From Sisyra terminalis (taxonomy: Eukaryota; Arthropoda; Insecta; Neuroptera; Sisyridae), in the NCBI GenBank assembly GCA_958496175.1, contig OY292274.1, forward strand, positions 64,862,630 through 64,926,629: 64,000 nucleotides of DNA, given 5' to 3'. The position numbers were made by a program, and so were the translations under genes. Under the pieces are notes generated by a model. It had not been told where the DNA came from. It saw only the letters and a program-made list of their open reading frames with translations, and made no database searches. Shown piece after piece: positions 35,803-47,155 of this stretch. Positions within the stretch are counted from its first letter, which is position 1, and each line of letters opens with the position of its first letter.

Positions 35803-36425
35803 TTATTAATTTTTGTAAAGTTTGGCCTTTTTTATTTTTTGTTAAGTTGGGATTTCCAGATGAGGTTTGTTGTTCCTCAACATTGCAGTCTTAGGGTTTA
35901 TTATGTTTTCAGGGTCCCTACAGGAACAATTCTTTAGCACTTCTTCTTTTATCCTTATTTACCCCAAACGTTTTTTTAAGATTGAACTTTTCTTTTATTT
36001 TTTATTAAGTTGGGATTTCCAAATGAGATTTGTTGTCCCTCAACATTGCCGTCCCAGGGCTTATATTCCCAGGATCTCTATTTCATCTAATTAAAACTAA
36101 ATAGAGGGACGAACTTTGACTTATTAATTTTTTTAAAGTTTGGCCTTTTTTATTTTTTATTAAGTTGGGATTTCCAGATGAGGTTTGTTGTCCCACAACA
36201 ATGCAGTCTTAGGGCTTATTATGTTTTCAGGGTTCCTACAGGAACAATTCTTCAGCAGCTTTTCTTTTATCCTTGTTACCCCAAACGTTTTTTAAAGTTT
36301 GACCTTTTCTTTTTTTTTTTATTAAGTTCGGATTTCCAAATGAGATTTGTTGTCCCTCAACATTGCTGTCCCAGGCCTAATATTTCCAGGATCCCTATTT
36401 CACCTAATTAAAGCAAATTAGTGGG
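35803..36425. repeat. Higher-order tandem repeat
   Basis: AAGTTGGGATTTCCARATGAG recurs at 35,844, 36,007, 36,162 and 36,324. The alternating spacing (163, 155, 162) shows two subunit types arranged as an A-B-A-B array, with a 318-bp period. The open frames here (35,867 and 36,178) are copies of each other and not convincing genes. Confidence 0.75.
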
Positions 36426-36523
36426 ACGAACTTTAGTAACCGATGTACCACGTGCTTTTAGACTATTTCAGTTCCAGGGATTGGTATCCTCATTTCCTAT
36501 GTCTCCATTTATTCAGAGCTTTG

Positions 36524-36536
36524 CCCCCCCCCCCCC
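36524..36536. repeat. Poly(C) run
   Basis: Thirteen consecutive C residues, striking in such AT-rich DNA. Confidence 0.9.
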
Positions 36537-36689
36537 TTCCCCGTAGAACATTGTAGGGGACCCTTTGCCCTGTCACCGTTGTTCTTGAAACGGTTTAATT
36601 TCATTATACTTGACCAAGGATTTACTAATGGAAATATTCTCCAAACTTTTTCGCGATAACACTTGTGCCTCCGAATATCAAGCATTTTT

Positions 36690-36850
36690 TAGGGAGTTGA
36701 TTTGGTTGATGGTTGATTTCCAGTTCTTCAGCGATACTACATAGGTATTGGTCTCTGCCTACTTTGATTATTTCCAAGATTTCATCAATACTTTCGACAA
36801 TAGATCTTCCAGAATGGAATGTATCTACATCACTGAAATCACCGGAACAG
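36690..36850 (-). pseudogene. mariner-like transposase helix-turn-helix fragment
   Basis: The minus strand from 36,840 reads DVDTFHSGRSIVESIDEI, then LEIIKVGRDQYLCSIAEELEI. This corresponds to the linker and second helix-turn-helix of mariner transposases (SGRP, D-x-I, REIAEEL-like). Similarity fades beyond about 36,690 and no inverted ends were found, so this is an isolated fragment of a different mariner lineage from that at 18,207. Confidence 0.6.
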
Positions 36851-38010
36851 AATAGGCAACATGAAAAATAACGTTTGATTAGCTATTACAGTACCAAAAT
36901 CGTACACATTACTCCCAATTTCAGTCGCTTGACTTTTATTTTTACATTTATTAAAAGAAAATTGGACAAAGTTACAGAATCATCCCCATCTTTGGCAGGG
37001 TTTCCTTCGCGACTGAAATTAATCAATCACCAACAGTGATGAATTATTTTTCTCCAACTAAATATGTGGTGAAGTAGTAAACTTTTTATCTGGCAAGCCT
37101 TCCCTTTAGTTCTGGAATTTCAACGCCTCTCGAAAAGAATTTTGTGCAATAAAAAAAAAAATACTTCTCTCCATATCTGTTATTTGTTTAAAGCATTACA
37201 ACTCTGTAATTTGTTCACCAAATGCAATAAAGAAAGTTGATCAGTGAGATTCCTTAATCGTGTCCATAATAATTAAACTGCACTTATACTTTTATTACAA
37301 TTATTATATATATATATTTTTTTCCTATAGAGAAGTCACAAGTTCGTTAAGAACCACGCATTGCACACTGCACATTACGCAATTTTTTCGCAAATATATA
37401 CTTTTATGGCTTCCAACCGCTGAACTTCCAACTCCACTACCTACAATACCTAGTGCACTTTTAAAATGCTGCTTGAAATCAGTTTTAATTGCACACCAAC
37501 GTCATGCCGTGACTATTGCCTTGTCGCTAAAAATCAAGTTGTATTGTTATTGTATGATATTCCCATAAATTTTCCTTAACAAGAATGCCTCTGATTCTGA
37601 AAAAAAAAATGATAATGAACTTTACTTTTTTATGTGTATGTTAAACGAGAATTATCCGGTAGTAAAAGAAAATAAAAGTTGCCATTAAAGTGACCATTGA
37701 AATTGTTGGGTTTTATATGGCAACAATTGGAAATTATAGTCCTCCACGTCTTTGTTTAGTCGATAAGATATTTTTCAAAAAATTGTTGAGAAAATCTCTT
37801 TTCAATAGATTTTTCGGTTGAAATCCAAAAATTTCGATCAAATATTTTAGAAACCATGAAAAGGTAGCGATCAGGTTTCCTGGAGTACACCCAAGTTGCA
37901 TTAAATCGCAAAAAAAAACCGTAACTAGATCATTACGATCGAATAATTGTTATTGTTTATTAAATATCTTGGCGTGGTAATGTTTAACGAGAGTAATAAC
38001 GAGAGTTCAT
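36851..38010. other. Unassigned stretch
   Basis: A (TA)n tract lies at 37,305-37,317. Frames at 37,260-37,568 are unrecognised. No repeat was found. Confidence 0.4.
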
Positions 38011-38290
38011 TAGTGTTATGAATGTGGAGGGCTGCTGGAGAGCTTCTGGAAATGCACGCGTGGTTTGCGGCCCTCCAAGTGAGTCCCCTAGTGTGCTATT
38101 GCAGCCTTCATGCCCTCGTCCCCAAGATCTTTCTACGTCTTTTCAGATCCAACTTCTTGTCAGAATCGACCCAAACATATTTGTACTTGAAGACATACTA
38201 AGCAGATGCGGCAACGCCGCCCAAAGCGGCACAAGGTCACTTCTTCAGTGTACATTAGGGCGCTTCGCGCCGGATGTGACGTAAATCCAT
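38011..38290. other. GC-richer unique island with an 88-codon frame
   Basis: The stretch is visibly GC-richer than its neighbours and contains GGCGCTTCGCGCCGGATG near its end. A plus-strand frame (38,018-38,284) starts at ATG, and a plausible splice donor (CCAA|GTGAGT) lies 61 bases in, so a short coding first exon is conceivable. The other frames and the minus strand also stay open for long stretches. No domain was recognised. Confidence 0.3.
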
Positions 38291-38961
38291 CCATCTACAC
38301 ACATTTATACACATCATGTGCATGTAACTGTTGAGTTAGGGAAAAAAATATTACGACCTGTTTCCATCAACAACCGACAACCAACCACCTTTAAGTGCAC
38401 CCAAATCCCTAACTTACCAGACCCCAAACCGTTAGATCTCGAACCAATCGTTGAATTTTAAAATTGCAATGCGGTTCACAAAATATTGCATTCTTTTAAG
38501 GTGTGATATCAGAAGAAACATTTTATCTAGAGGGATTAAATCAAAATTGAAATTAACCAAACCAGATCGTAAATATGTTAATTGGATTTGATTTACGAGA
38601 ATGAAATAAACTTTTATGAGAATATTTCAAGGGGGAATTGAGGAGAGGTCTTTTAATATTTAAATGTATCCTTAAGAATGTGATGAAAGAAGTTGAAGAA
38701 TGTTTTGATTTTTTTTTTCTTCCCTTTGAAACCCTTGAATTTCCAATTGAATTCTATACAGTGTATGTCTTATGAAAACAACTGGTATATCTTATATTTA
38801 AACCTGGATTAACGGGGATTGAATAGTAGATAATTGCTGAAAATATATATTTAAGCAGACCATTCACGCTCCGATTTGCAGTCCAACTAGTCGGATCGCC
38901 TAAATCAGCGGTCGGGGAACTTTTTTGACCATTACCCCAAAATATTTTTCTATATTACCTC

Positions 38962-39109
38962 CAAGGTTTATAAATTACACAGGTTGTCCCATTAGAAAAA
39001 AATATGACGTCATACTGAAGATGTACTGAATCAGTCTGAAGATATGTACGAATTTCTTCTGGATACGTCACGTGGCGCATGAGACCACCTGTGTATTTTA
39101 TAAACCTTG
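38962..39109. mobile_element. hAT-type MITE, family C copy 3 (nested)
   Basis: The ends CAAGGTTTATAAATTACACAG and TGTATTTTATAAACCTTG are flanked by ATTACCTC and TGTTACCC, an eroded duplication. It is inserted in family B copy 2. Confidence 0.75.
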
Positions 39110-39175
39110 TGTTACCCCCCCCATTCTGAAAAGAAAACAATCAATGTTAATTTTTTAATAAACATTATTTATTGA

Positions 39176-39667
39176 GTATACAATATATAAAATATATTGC
39201 AGTCCAATTTATGTAGCATAATTTAATATAATAATATATAAAAATCACCACCAACATAAATTTGAACAGAAGTTAAAAAAAAAAATATTCGTGACGTATT
39301 GCCCAGATACGTATTTCGATTGCCAAGCATCTTCATCAGTGGTTATCAAGTAGTTTGGATCACTCCGTAACTGCTTTGTGATGATTTACATGAATTATCA
39401 CAAAGTTACGCAGTTACGACTGACGAAGATTGACCAACTTGACGAAGATATGACCACTGATGAAGATTGCTTGGAAATCGAAATACGTAACTGGGCAATA
39501 CGTCACGAATATTTTTGTTTGAACTTCTGTTCAAATTTTATGTTGGTGGTATGATTTTTATATATTATTATATTAAATTATACTACATAAATTGGACTGC
39601 AATATATTTTATATATTGTATACACAGTATAACTGTTCAAAGTTAGCGAAAAAATCTTATTTTGATT
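39176..39667 (+). mobile_element. Inverted Penelope-like element, family P copy C
   Basis: It is flanked by a perfect 12-bp duplication, ATTATTTATTGA (39,164-39,175 and 39,668-39,679). It begins directly at GTATACAATATATAAAATA, runs through both arms, and carries the 44-bp tail ending ATCTTATTTTGATT only at the right. The centre holds extra CTGACGAAGATTGACC-like sequence. It is non-coding and is inserted in family B copy 2. Confidence 0.8.
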
Positions 39668-39979
39668 ATTATTTATTGAATTAATATACATATACATATT
39701 TGTAGTATAGGTTTTCGGAAAAATGATGTTGCTTCATGTTTGATATTATTACTTCGAAATTGGGACTTTTTGAACATTGCGGAACTTTTAGGGATATTGG
39801 AAATATTAGAAAAATTTCCCTATTACCCCCAAAAAAAAATCATTTTTACCCCATTTGGGGTAATTTACCCCGGTTCCCCGACCGCTGGTCTAAATGATCC
39901 GCTAGATATCCAATTTCCAACAACTCCATTTATGGTCCGACTTTAGATCCAACTTCGAAAAAATTTAGATCCACCTCTA

Positions 39980-40780
39980 AAGACAAAACCTGCATATTTT
40001 TTTTTTGTTATAATAATGGCAAAACAATTCAAATATCACACCTTAGTTGATTTTTGGGCCAAAGTCGTAAGTGTCCACAATTTTTTTTTTTAAATTTTAA
40101 CATCAAACACTTTGTTGTTAGTATATGTAAATAATTTGGAGTCGAAAAATAAATATCATATTATCACTTTAATGCGCCAGATATACTTTTACAATGTAAA
40201 TATAGCATAAAAGAGAGAATATTCTGTCGATCGTCTCGTGGAATTTCAAGAAAGACTTGAAAGAAAAATAAATATACGTACAATTCGTATTGTTGTCTTG
40301 GAAGTATGTATATCATTGCATTTTTTTTTCTTTGTATATTGGCACACCCATTTGAGTCAATATGGAGAATATTTTTTTTTTTGTAAATTAGTCATTATCG
40401 CTGTTAAGAGACTTGAAGTTATTTCAAGTAACCAACACTGAGTAAATATGAGCGAAGAAAGAAAAAAACGGTTTTTAGATCAACGGGATCATGCGAGATT
40501 TTTTTGGGTTTTATGAATTTCAACGGTTTTTGGTTGGAGTTCAGAGATTAGATTTTGTGTCAAATTCTTTGGTTAACAATGGGAAAATCGTGGGTCACTT
40601 GAAAGATATTGTTGAAGAGGAAAGGATATAGTAGACCAGCTTTAAAGGAAAATTTATAAAACAAGGGAAAATTTTCTGTCGGATATTTGAGACGATGAGG
40701 ATAAGAGTGGCCTCTACTGGTACTTTGTGGTGTAAAAATAATTTCTATTAAGTTGATTAAAAGATAAAGCACAAAATTAT
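39980..40780. other. Unassigned stretch
   Basis: No shared repeat or supported gene. A minus-strand 70-codon frame at 40,560-40,772 is unrecognised. Confidence 0.4.
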
Positions 40781-40788
40781 AAAATAAA

Positions 40789-40965
40789 GCTGGTCATTCA
40801 CGCTCCGAATTGCAGTCCAACTAGTAGGACTACTAGTTGGATCTCCTAAATGATCCGATAGATATCCAACTTCCAACAACTCCATTCACGGTCTGACTTT
40901 AGATCCAACTTCGAAAGTCGGACCACTAGTTGGACTGCAAGTTGGAGCGTGAATGGCCTGCTTAA
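40789..40965. mobile_element. MITE family M copy 4, near complete
   Basis: AAGCTGGTCATTCACGCTCC at left and GGAGCGTGAATGGCCTGCTT at right are mirrored. The centre ATCCAACTTCCAACAACTCC is shared with copies 3 and 5. Confidence 0.8.
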
Positions 40966-40969
40966 ATTG

Positions 40970-41800
40970 TGATGAATTATTGGGTATACTGGAGAATTTA
41001 GCCACTTTTGTTCTAATCGCCTCATTTGTGCAGAAACCATAGAATTTTATAGAGAACCAAAAATTCAAATGGAATCATAGTATGAGATAAGAATCGGTAC
41101 TAATAGTTGTCATCGAAAAATTTTGGACTTATGGAAAAACTACTTAATAAAACTTTAGAATAAGGAAATTGCCTTTTATATATAAAATTGTAAAAGAGAT
41201 ACTATGTAAATGGATATAAGGGACCTGTTATTATGAATAAAGAACTGGGATAAATAATAAATCATAAAAAATGAATAAAAGTAAAGAAAGATGACCAAAT
41301 TTCTGTTAAAATCTTGAAAAAAAAATTAGGTAAAAGAAGACTAAAAGATTATCAGGGATCCCTTTTTCTTTGTTTAGTTATTTCACTTGAAAATTATTAT
41401 AAAACTTTATATAAGTTACTATGATGGATGTAAAGCAAAAATTCTAGGACCATCAGCTTTGCATTGTATGACAAAGTATGAATTAGAAAAATGAATTTTC
41501 AGGATATAAGAAGGAAAGAAATTTAGCCAGCTTTGAAAGTGCTGTTGGAGGAAAAGAGAGAAAAATCAAGTAGACATAAACTTTAAGTATAAAAAACAGA
41601 GACAAAAAAGAACTAATTTGATAGGTTAGCCCAAGTTGGGACCACGAACTTCTAGATCTTCTAGTACTGTACATATTATTTGTTGGCAAAATTCTTTTGT
41701 ATATGATAGGCTGATGGGGTGGATCGACTTTGGGTTGATTAAAATCTACAAATAAAACGGAATTTTCGAAAATTCAATCTTGATTTAGAAAAATATTATA
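40970..41800. other. Unassigned AT-rich stretch
   Basis: No recognised repeat or supported gene. Confidence 0.4.
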
Positions 41801-41804
41801 CAAG

Positions 41805-41965
41805 ATGTCACACAAGATATTTATTTTGGTTGTTATTTTTTATATTAATGTATCCATGGTAATTGTAACAAGAATAAATATGCACCGCCATGAAACTAGC
41901 TTCAATTTTGTTTGGCACGATTTTGAATATAATTCCCAACGGGAATTAGGGATAGTGTATTACAC
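41805..41965 (+). pseudogene. Possible secreted-peptide reading frame broken by a MITE
   Basis: The frame opens MSHKIFILVVIFYINVSMV, a plausible signal peptide, and continues with a short basic/aromatic segment. At 41,966 it runs directly into a hAT-type MITE; translation would continue into the MITE to 42,089. No splice donor, TATA box or partner exon was identified with confidence. It may be a disrupted small secreted-peptide gene or a chance frame. Confidence 0.25.
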
Positions 41966-42124
41966 CAGGGGTGTCCAAAATGATTTTAAAAATGGCCAAT
42001 TTTATGGTTTTTATTTCCGCAGCGAACCAAATGAAATGTCCAATAGTAAAGCAATAGCAATAATTATACACAGATGGCTTAAAATTTAGTTCAAAGTTCG
42101 CGGGCCAAATATTGGACAGGCCTG
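41966..42124. mobile_element. hAT-type MITE, single copy
   Basis: The ends CAGGGGTGTCCAAAATG and TATTGGACAGGCCTG are inverted. The 8-bp flanks TATTACAC (41,958) and GTTTACAC (42,125) match at six positions. Confidence 0.7.
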
Positions 42125-42328
42125 GTTTACACAAATGGTCGCTATGGACGGCTTAATTAAAAAAAAAATTGGTATTTTTCTTTTACTTTTTAGTAAGAAA
42201 TTGGTATTGTGATCTATAATAGAACAGGGAGCGTTAGAATTACTCATAAAAGAAGTGGTGGTTCTTAAAAGTTTGGGAACCTATGGTCAAGCTGCCATTG
42301 TTACTAGACAAACAATATCCGATTAAAC

Positions 42329-42644
42329 CAGTGGTTCTTAAACTTGTTGGAGTTATTGAACCCCAGGGTTTGTAAATTACACAGGTTGCCCCATTAGAAA
42401 AAAAATGACGTCATACGAAGAATTTTGAAATTTGAATCAGTCTGAAGATATGTACGAATTTCTTCTGGATACGTCACGTAGCCACCATGAGGCCACCTGT
42501 GTATTTTATAAACCTTGATTGAACCCTACCAGTTTTATATGTGAATTCACCCACCGAAAAATAAAGTATAATTTTTTCAAATATATCTATTAACTACTTT
42601 AGTGAACCCTTGGGGTTCGATTGAACCCCGGTTAAGAACCACTG
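42329..42644. mobile_element. hAT-like MITE with nested family C copy
   Basis: The left end CAGTGGTTCTTAAAC faces the right end GTTAAGAACCACTG. The interior contains two ATTGAACCCC blocks. No clear target duplication was seen. Family C copy 4 is inserted at 42,363-42,517. Confidence 0.65.
42363..42517. mobile_element. hAT-type MITE, family C copy 4 (nested)
   Basis: It is flanked by a perfect 8-bp duplication, ATTGAACC (42,355-42,362 and 42,518-42,525), inside another MITE. The left end has one extra base and a point change (CCAGGGTTTG). Confidence 0.8.
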
Positions 42645-42649
42645 GACTA

Positions 42650-44393
42650 TTGGACTGGATGACTGATTTGGAGGTCATTGGTATAAAATAGGATTTATTA
42701 TATAAATTGATATCATAAGAAGGTGTTGGTAACCCTTATGTAGAAGGGAAGAATAAAAATTGGTATTTCAGAAATATGTAATGAAAGAAGGAATGAATTA
42801 TCCTGTCTTGAAAAACTTCGTCTTGGACAGATGTTATTGACGAAAGAAGAAAAATGATGTGGGAAATTAAATCATCCAAGGAGGGAACAAAGAATTATTT
42901 TTTTAAATGTGGATTGTACTTAATTTCATTAAAATATTCTTTTAATTTTGCATTTCTGGAATGCAACACTTGTTATTAAAAATTCCTTGCGATAATTGGT
43001 ATTTGTACCTTCAGAGTATGCAGACCATAGCCGAGGGTGGCAAGCTGGGAAGGACTTTGTAGAAGGTTTTTTATAGTGGTAAACTTTTAAATTTAATTTC
43101 AATTGTTGTCTTAAAGTTTTCTACTATATTCTTTCATTGTTGCACAATTGTATTTCTCCTTATACTAGTACACTATTTAGTGTCGTTTAGAATAATTTTC
43201 TTACTGTATCATTGATCTCAAGATTCAAAGGTGGTTTTTTATGCCATATATGGTAGGCATTTCCGCCATCATTTGCGTTTTAATGTCTTCAACATAACTT
43301 CTTTTTCCAATAAAAATATGTATGAGTATACGGGTAATTACTTTTATACTCGACACTTAAAAAAAAGACGTTAAACCAACGCCTTAATAACCTGCGAATT
43401 TTACACCAAATTATCTGATAACCAACATCGATTTTAATATCCCGAACAAAATTTACACTTTGGGCCAATCTATTTACTATTGATCTGTCATAAAATCAGT
43501 AGATATTAGACATTGGTATTGCAGGTGTTTGTAAACGGCCGAAGAATTTATTAGGAACTGTTAAAATATTACTGAAATTTAATGACGAAAACATGTTAGA
43601 TTTTCGACAAGTGGATTTCTTAAATAAATCTTTCAAGCACCCTTCGTTCCTATTTACATATCTCGGTTTATACATATATCTTGTGGGGAGATAGAAAAAA
43701 AAATAGGTTTTTTTTTTTCGACAATCTGTTCACCACATAGAGAGACATATACGTGGAGGGCTCATAAAAATTGGCCCCCTAAACAAATAGAAAACATCAA
43801 CAGATGGTTGACTGGTCCAATCGTATATATCTTACATATTCGGAGGCTGGGAGAAAAATATGACAACATTGCTCATAACACTGGAGGTGTATACGCAACG
43901 AAGAAATCCAAACACAAAACATTTATATGTATGAGAAATATAAAAATAAGGGCAAACTTGAAACTTATATAATTCGCTCCGTGAAAATGGTCGTCCGTGG
44001 TTTTCGTTGCCGAGTTGCATGTCGCTTATCAAATGCAAGAGACGAATCCATATTTTTATGATAATTGAAACGACTTTTAAATGCGGTTTTAGAACCAAGA
44101 GAAAACAATCGTTACAGGGAAAAATAAAAACTCATTAAAATGTACGCCGCATAGTTTACTCGGTTCGTTCATAAACGTGTAGTTGAGGAAAAATGTCCAC
44201 ATAAGTCCACAATTCAGGCGATGCAGCATAATCATAGCACAAATGATTCGATTATATTTTGAAATCGTTTCGAAATGGAACAAAGCCAATTAATCGATTC
44301 GATTTGTTGTAATAATCAAAGGTCATAGAATCAGAATCTGATGTCTGGTCCCAAATGGGACTAGGATTTTGTATCCCTCTTCTGACAGTATTG
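42650..44393. other. Unassigned stretch
   Basis: No shared repeat. The part from about 43,830 to 44,290 has somewhat higher G+C and two minus-strand frames (43,832; 44,089) without domains. Confidence 0.4.
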
Positions 44394-44504
44394 ATCATAT
44401 GCAATGGCGTAGCTAGGTACCCAAGGGCCCTGGGGCAAATTAAAAAAATGGGGCCCCACTGCTATGTGAACTGATTAGGTTTTATCAAATAAAAATATGA
44501 AATA

Positions 44505-45456
44505 CTAGCTGATCCCCGCAACTTCGTCTGCGTAACGTAGGTGTATATTATGTTTTCTTTTCAAATTTGCCATTTGTGGTGGTATATGAAAATTTTTATT
44601 TTTCTTATTTCTTTTACGAAAAACATAATCATACCTGAAAACCCTATTTTGTAAACTTTAAAAAGACACATTTAATAAACTGTTGCAAGGAATAAAATTG
44701 TTCTATGTAATAATCAATTAATTTTCAAGAAATATTTGTAAATATCTAAAAAGAGTATGTCTATTGCGTATAGCTACGATAGGTATACCTACCGTAGACC
44801 AAATAATCTGTAAATCAATCAGCATCTATACATAAATAAAAAATATCACCAAGTTCAATAAAGTTGGTCTTAATTATAAGTAAATTGGGGTGAACAAGCT
44901 ACATTTTTCAAATAACTTACATTTTTAAATTTGTGATATCTTTCGAATGAAATGTTCAAATTGAATAACTCAAAAAGTTCTATAATGGTTTTGAAGCAAA
45001 CTTAAATATGAAGTCATTTATTTTGATAAGGATTAATCCCAAAGTATAAATAAAAGAGCTTTTATAGCGGTGGCATTTATATATATTTTTTAAAATGAAA
45101 AAACACTTATTGTGACATAACTATCATAGTTAGACATATGCTGTTGCTCTAGTTTTTGTAGATAATGATATGTTCTGCAAAATCGTAGTTCATTACTTTG
45201 TTCTGTAACCAATAGTTTTCGAAGCGCACGCGATAAAAGAATGTTTTTTGGTAATTTTTTCAGACCTTGGGTTACATTATTGGAGTTTTAGTATGGATCC
45301 CTTGTATGGATTTTGAAAATTTAATATAGCCTATGTTCACCGGAAATAGTGTAGCTTCCCAACAGTGAAAGAATTTTTCAAATCTGTCAAGTAGTTTTGG
45401 AGCCTATTCAAAGCAAACAAACAATCAAATCTTTCCTCTTTATAATAATAGATAGA
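44505..45456 (-). mobile_element. Non-autonomous Helitron, copy 2 (952 bp)
   Basis: On the minus strand it begins TCTATCTATTATTATAAAG and ends GGGGATCAGCTAG, between A and T. The uninterrupted site is preserved in family H copy 1 (GAAATATACAAATAC near 18,714), which shows insertion without target duplication or loss. A subterminal CGC(A)GAC-GAA-GTT-GCG stem is present. No protein is encoded. Confidence 0.9.
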
Positions 45457-45654
45457 TACAAATACTTTAAAAATGCTAAGCTACTTAAGCTCTTTTTTGT
45501 GCACTGCAGGGCAGGGAATAAAAATATTAAACAGTAACAACACAAATTACAATTAATACTTGGTGTAGGTTTGGCTAATAAAACGAAAAAGAGAAAATTC
45601 AAGGGTTTATTATATAAAGGTCAGGCCTACCAACTGTCTAAATAACAATTATAT

Positions 45655-45963
45655 TTACAATTTTTTCCTAGCTTTCGTTTTCGCAAAAGTATCAATGACT
45701 TCGTTTAAATCCAGGCTTGATGCGGTTTCGGTTTCAATTGCTATTAGCGATAAATATCGGAGTCGAGTTTTGCCCATATTATTTCTCAGATAATTTTTTA
45801 TTATTTTTAATTTGCTAAATGACCTTTCAGCTGCTGCAGAAGTGACAGGAATTGGAAAGAATAATAATATTGCAGTAAATACTTCCGTTAGATCGCATTC
45901 TAGCACTGCGTATTTGCTCATTATTTCCTGACATAATTGGTGAATTTCCAACTGATTTTCCAA
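45655..45963 (-). pseudogene. hAT transposase C-terminal dimerisation fragment (copy 2)
   Basis: A 102-codon frame contains IPVTSAAAERSFSKLKII, then NYLRNNMGKTRLRYLSLIAIE, the full hAT C-terminal dimerisation motif including the LSLIAIE block. It ends in a lysine-rich tail (KTKARKKL). The upstream catalytic domain is missing because the carrier element is internally deleted. It is homologous to 19,008-19,226. Confidence 0.85.
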
Positions 45964-46064
45964 AAATTCAGTTCGATCGAGATTTCTGGTAGGATTCGAG
46001 GGCTCCCTGAGCTTGAGGGCCCCGGGGTACTGCCCCGCCTAGCCCCTAGGTAGCTACGCCACTG

Positions 46065-47155
46065 CCCTAATCCTATCATACACGACCATATTGACGATGA
46101 TTTTTAGAAATAAAAGGATTAAAACCACGTTGGAATTAAAATGCTAGGTTTTGTTTCCCTATAGTTTTAAACCCTAATCAGAATAAACTCGACAACAAAA
46201 CTGTATAATATTTAGCACAGCCCGCTAGTTCTACTATTTCAAAAGTATGCTATGAAATCGACAATAGTTCAATAGTTCACCGTGAAGTGAACAAAGCAAC
46301 ATAAAAATGCGCCAAATTTAAAAAAGTAATGTATACTTTTTAAGCTCAAATTACATATCAGTTAGTGAAACATATCTCTGGCATTGGATCTTTCCAATTT
46401 TCGTTAACAAGAATAGCGAAATGAAACAATCGAATCAATTTTACGGTATGTTAATGAACGTGAAAACCCGAAAGTCATAGAAGTCTTTCTCTAAACAAGT
46501 TTCTCAAAAGAATCAAAATATATAAAGAAAAAAAATTAAATGTAAAATTACAAAAAAGCCACCACCTATCAGTACCTACCTATCCTCGACTTACGTTTTA
46601 CATAAAAATATTCGGTTTTAATTAAAACTTGAACTCAGCTATTTCGTTTTTGTTGGGTCCGTATCAAATTTCAGTTAATTAACATATGTAATACAAGTTT
46701 ATATTCAAAAAGCCAACTAATTTCGTTCGAATACGAGAAAAAAGAAAGAACCACTTTATCGTTGAACAGTGAAATTTCTTCAGTCGAAAAAATCTAACCT
46801 TCAGACGTTATTATTTCGTTGGAAGAAATCGATGTCAAAATGTAATTTGAATCAAACACGGGAAAATGACAAATGGACTCGGGTGGTGGACGTGAACAAA
46901 TATCACGCATCGATAACTCCAATGAATTATTAAAGAAGTTATTTAGAATAAGACAACGTGATCAGCGATGGTTTGCTTCCCCAACAAAAATCGGATTAAA
47001 ATAGGGTGGATCCACGTCAAGCTCGAATAATTCCACAAAAAGAAAAATGTTTGAGAACGACTGCTCTATCAATCGTATAGCGACGATCAAAATCGATTCA
47101 AATCGCCAATGAGTTATTTTAGCGAATTAATAAGAACGAATCCCAAATAGAATTA
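46065..47155. other. Unassigned stretch
   Basis: AT-rich with no shared repeat and no supported gene. Confidence 0.4.

Larger units (their letters stand above)
38906..39897. mobile_element. hAT-type MITE, family B copy 2 (nested)
   Basis: The ends CAGCGGTCGGGGAAC and GTTCCCCGACCGCTG are flanked by GCCTAAAT (38,898) and GTCTAAAT (39,898). Family C copy 3 and family P copy C are inserted within it. Confidence 0.8.
38854..39975. mobile_element. MITE family M copy 3, carrying nested elements
   Basis: The left part (38,854-38,905, AAGCAGACCATTCACGCTCC) and right part (39,906-39,975, GATCCGCTAGATATCC) together make one family M element, split by family B copy 2. Two further elements sit inside that one. 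Confidence 0.75.
44402..46064 (-). mobile_element. hAT element derivative, family H copy 2, carrying a Helitron
   Basis: The ends CAATGGCGTAGCTAGGTA and TAGGTAGCTACGCCACTG are the same as copy 1. Subtracting the 952-bp Helitron (44,505-45,456) leaves 711 bp, identical in length to copy 1. The minus strand encodes the hAT C-terminal dimerisation region. No intact 8-bp duplication remains. A separate 50-bp terminus of the same family lies at 47,311-47,360. Confidence 0.85.

Noticed and set aside
35867..36411. Two 75-77 codon paralogous genes
   Set aside because: They are the same frame in two units of a tandem repeat, with low-complexity F/L-rich text.
44402..46064. 8-bp target duplication for hAT copy 2
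   Set aside because: The flanks ATCATATG and CCCTAATC do not match; a similar ATCATAC lies about 10 bp further on but is too weak to claim.
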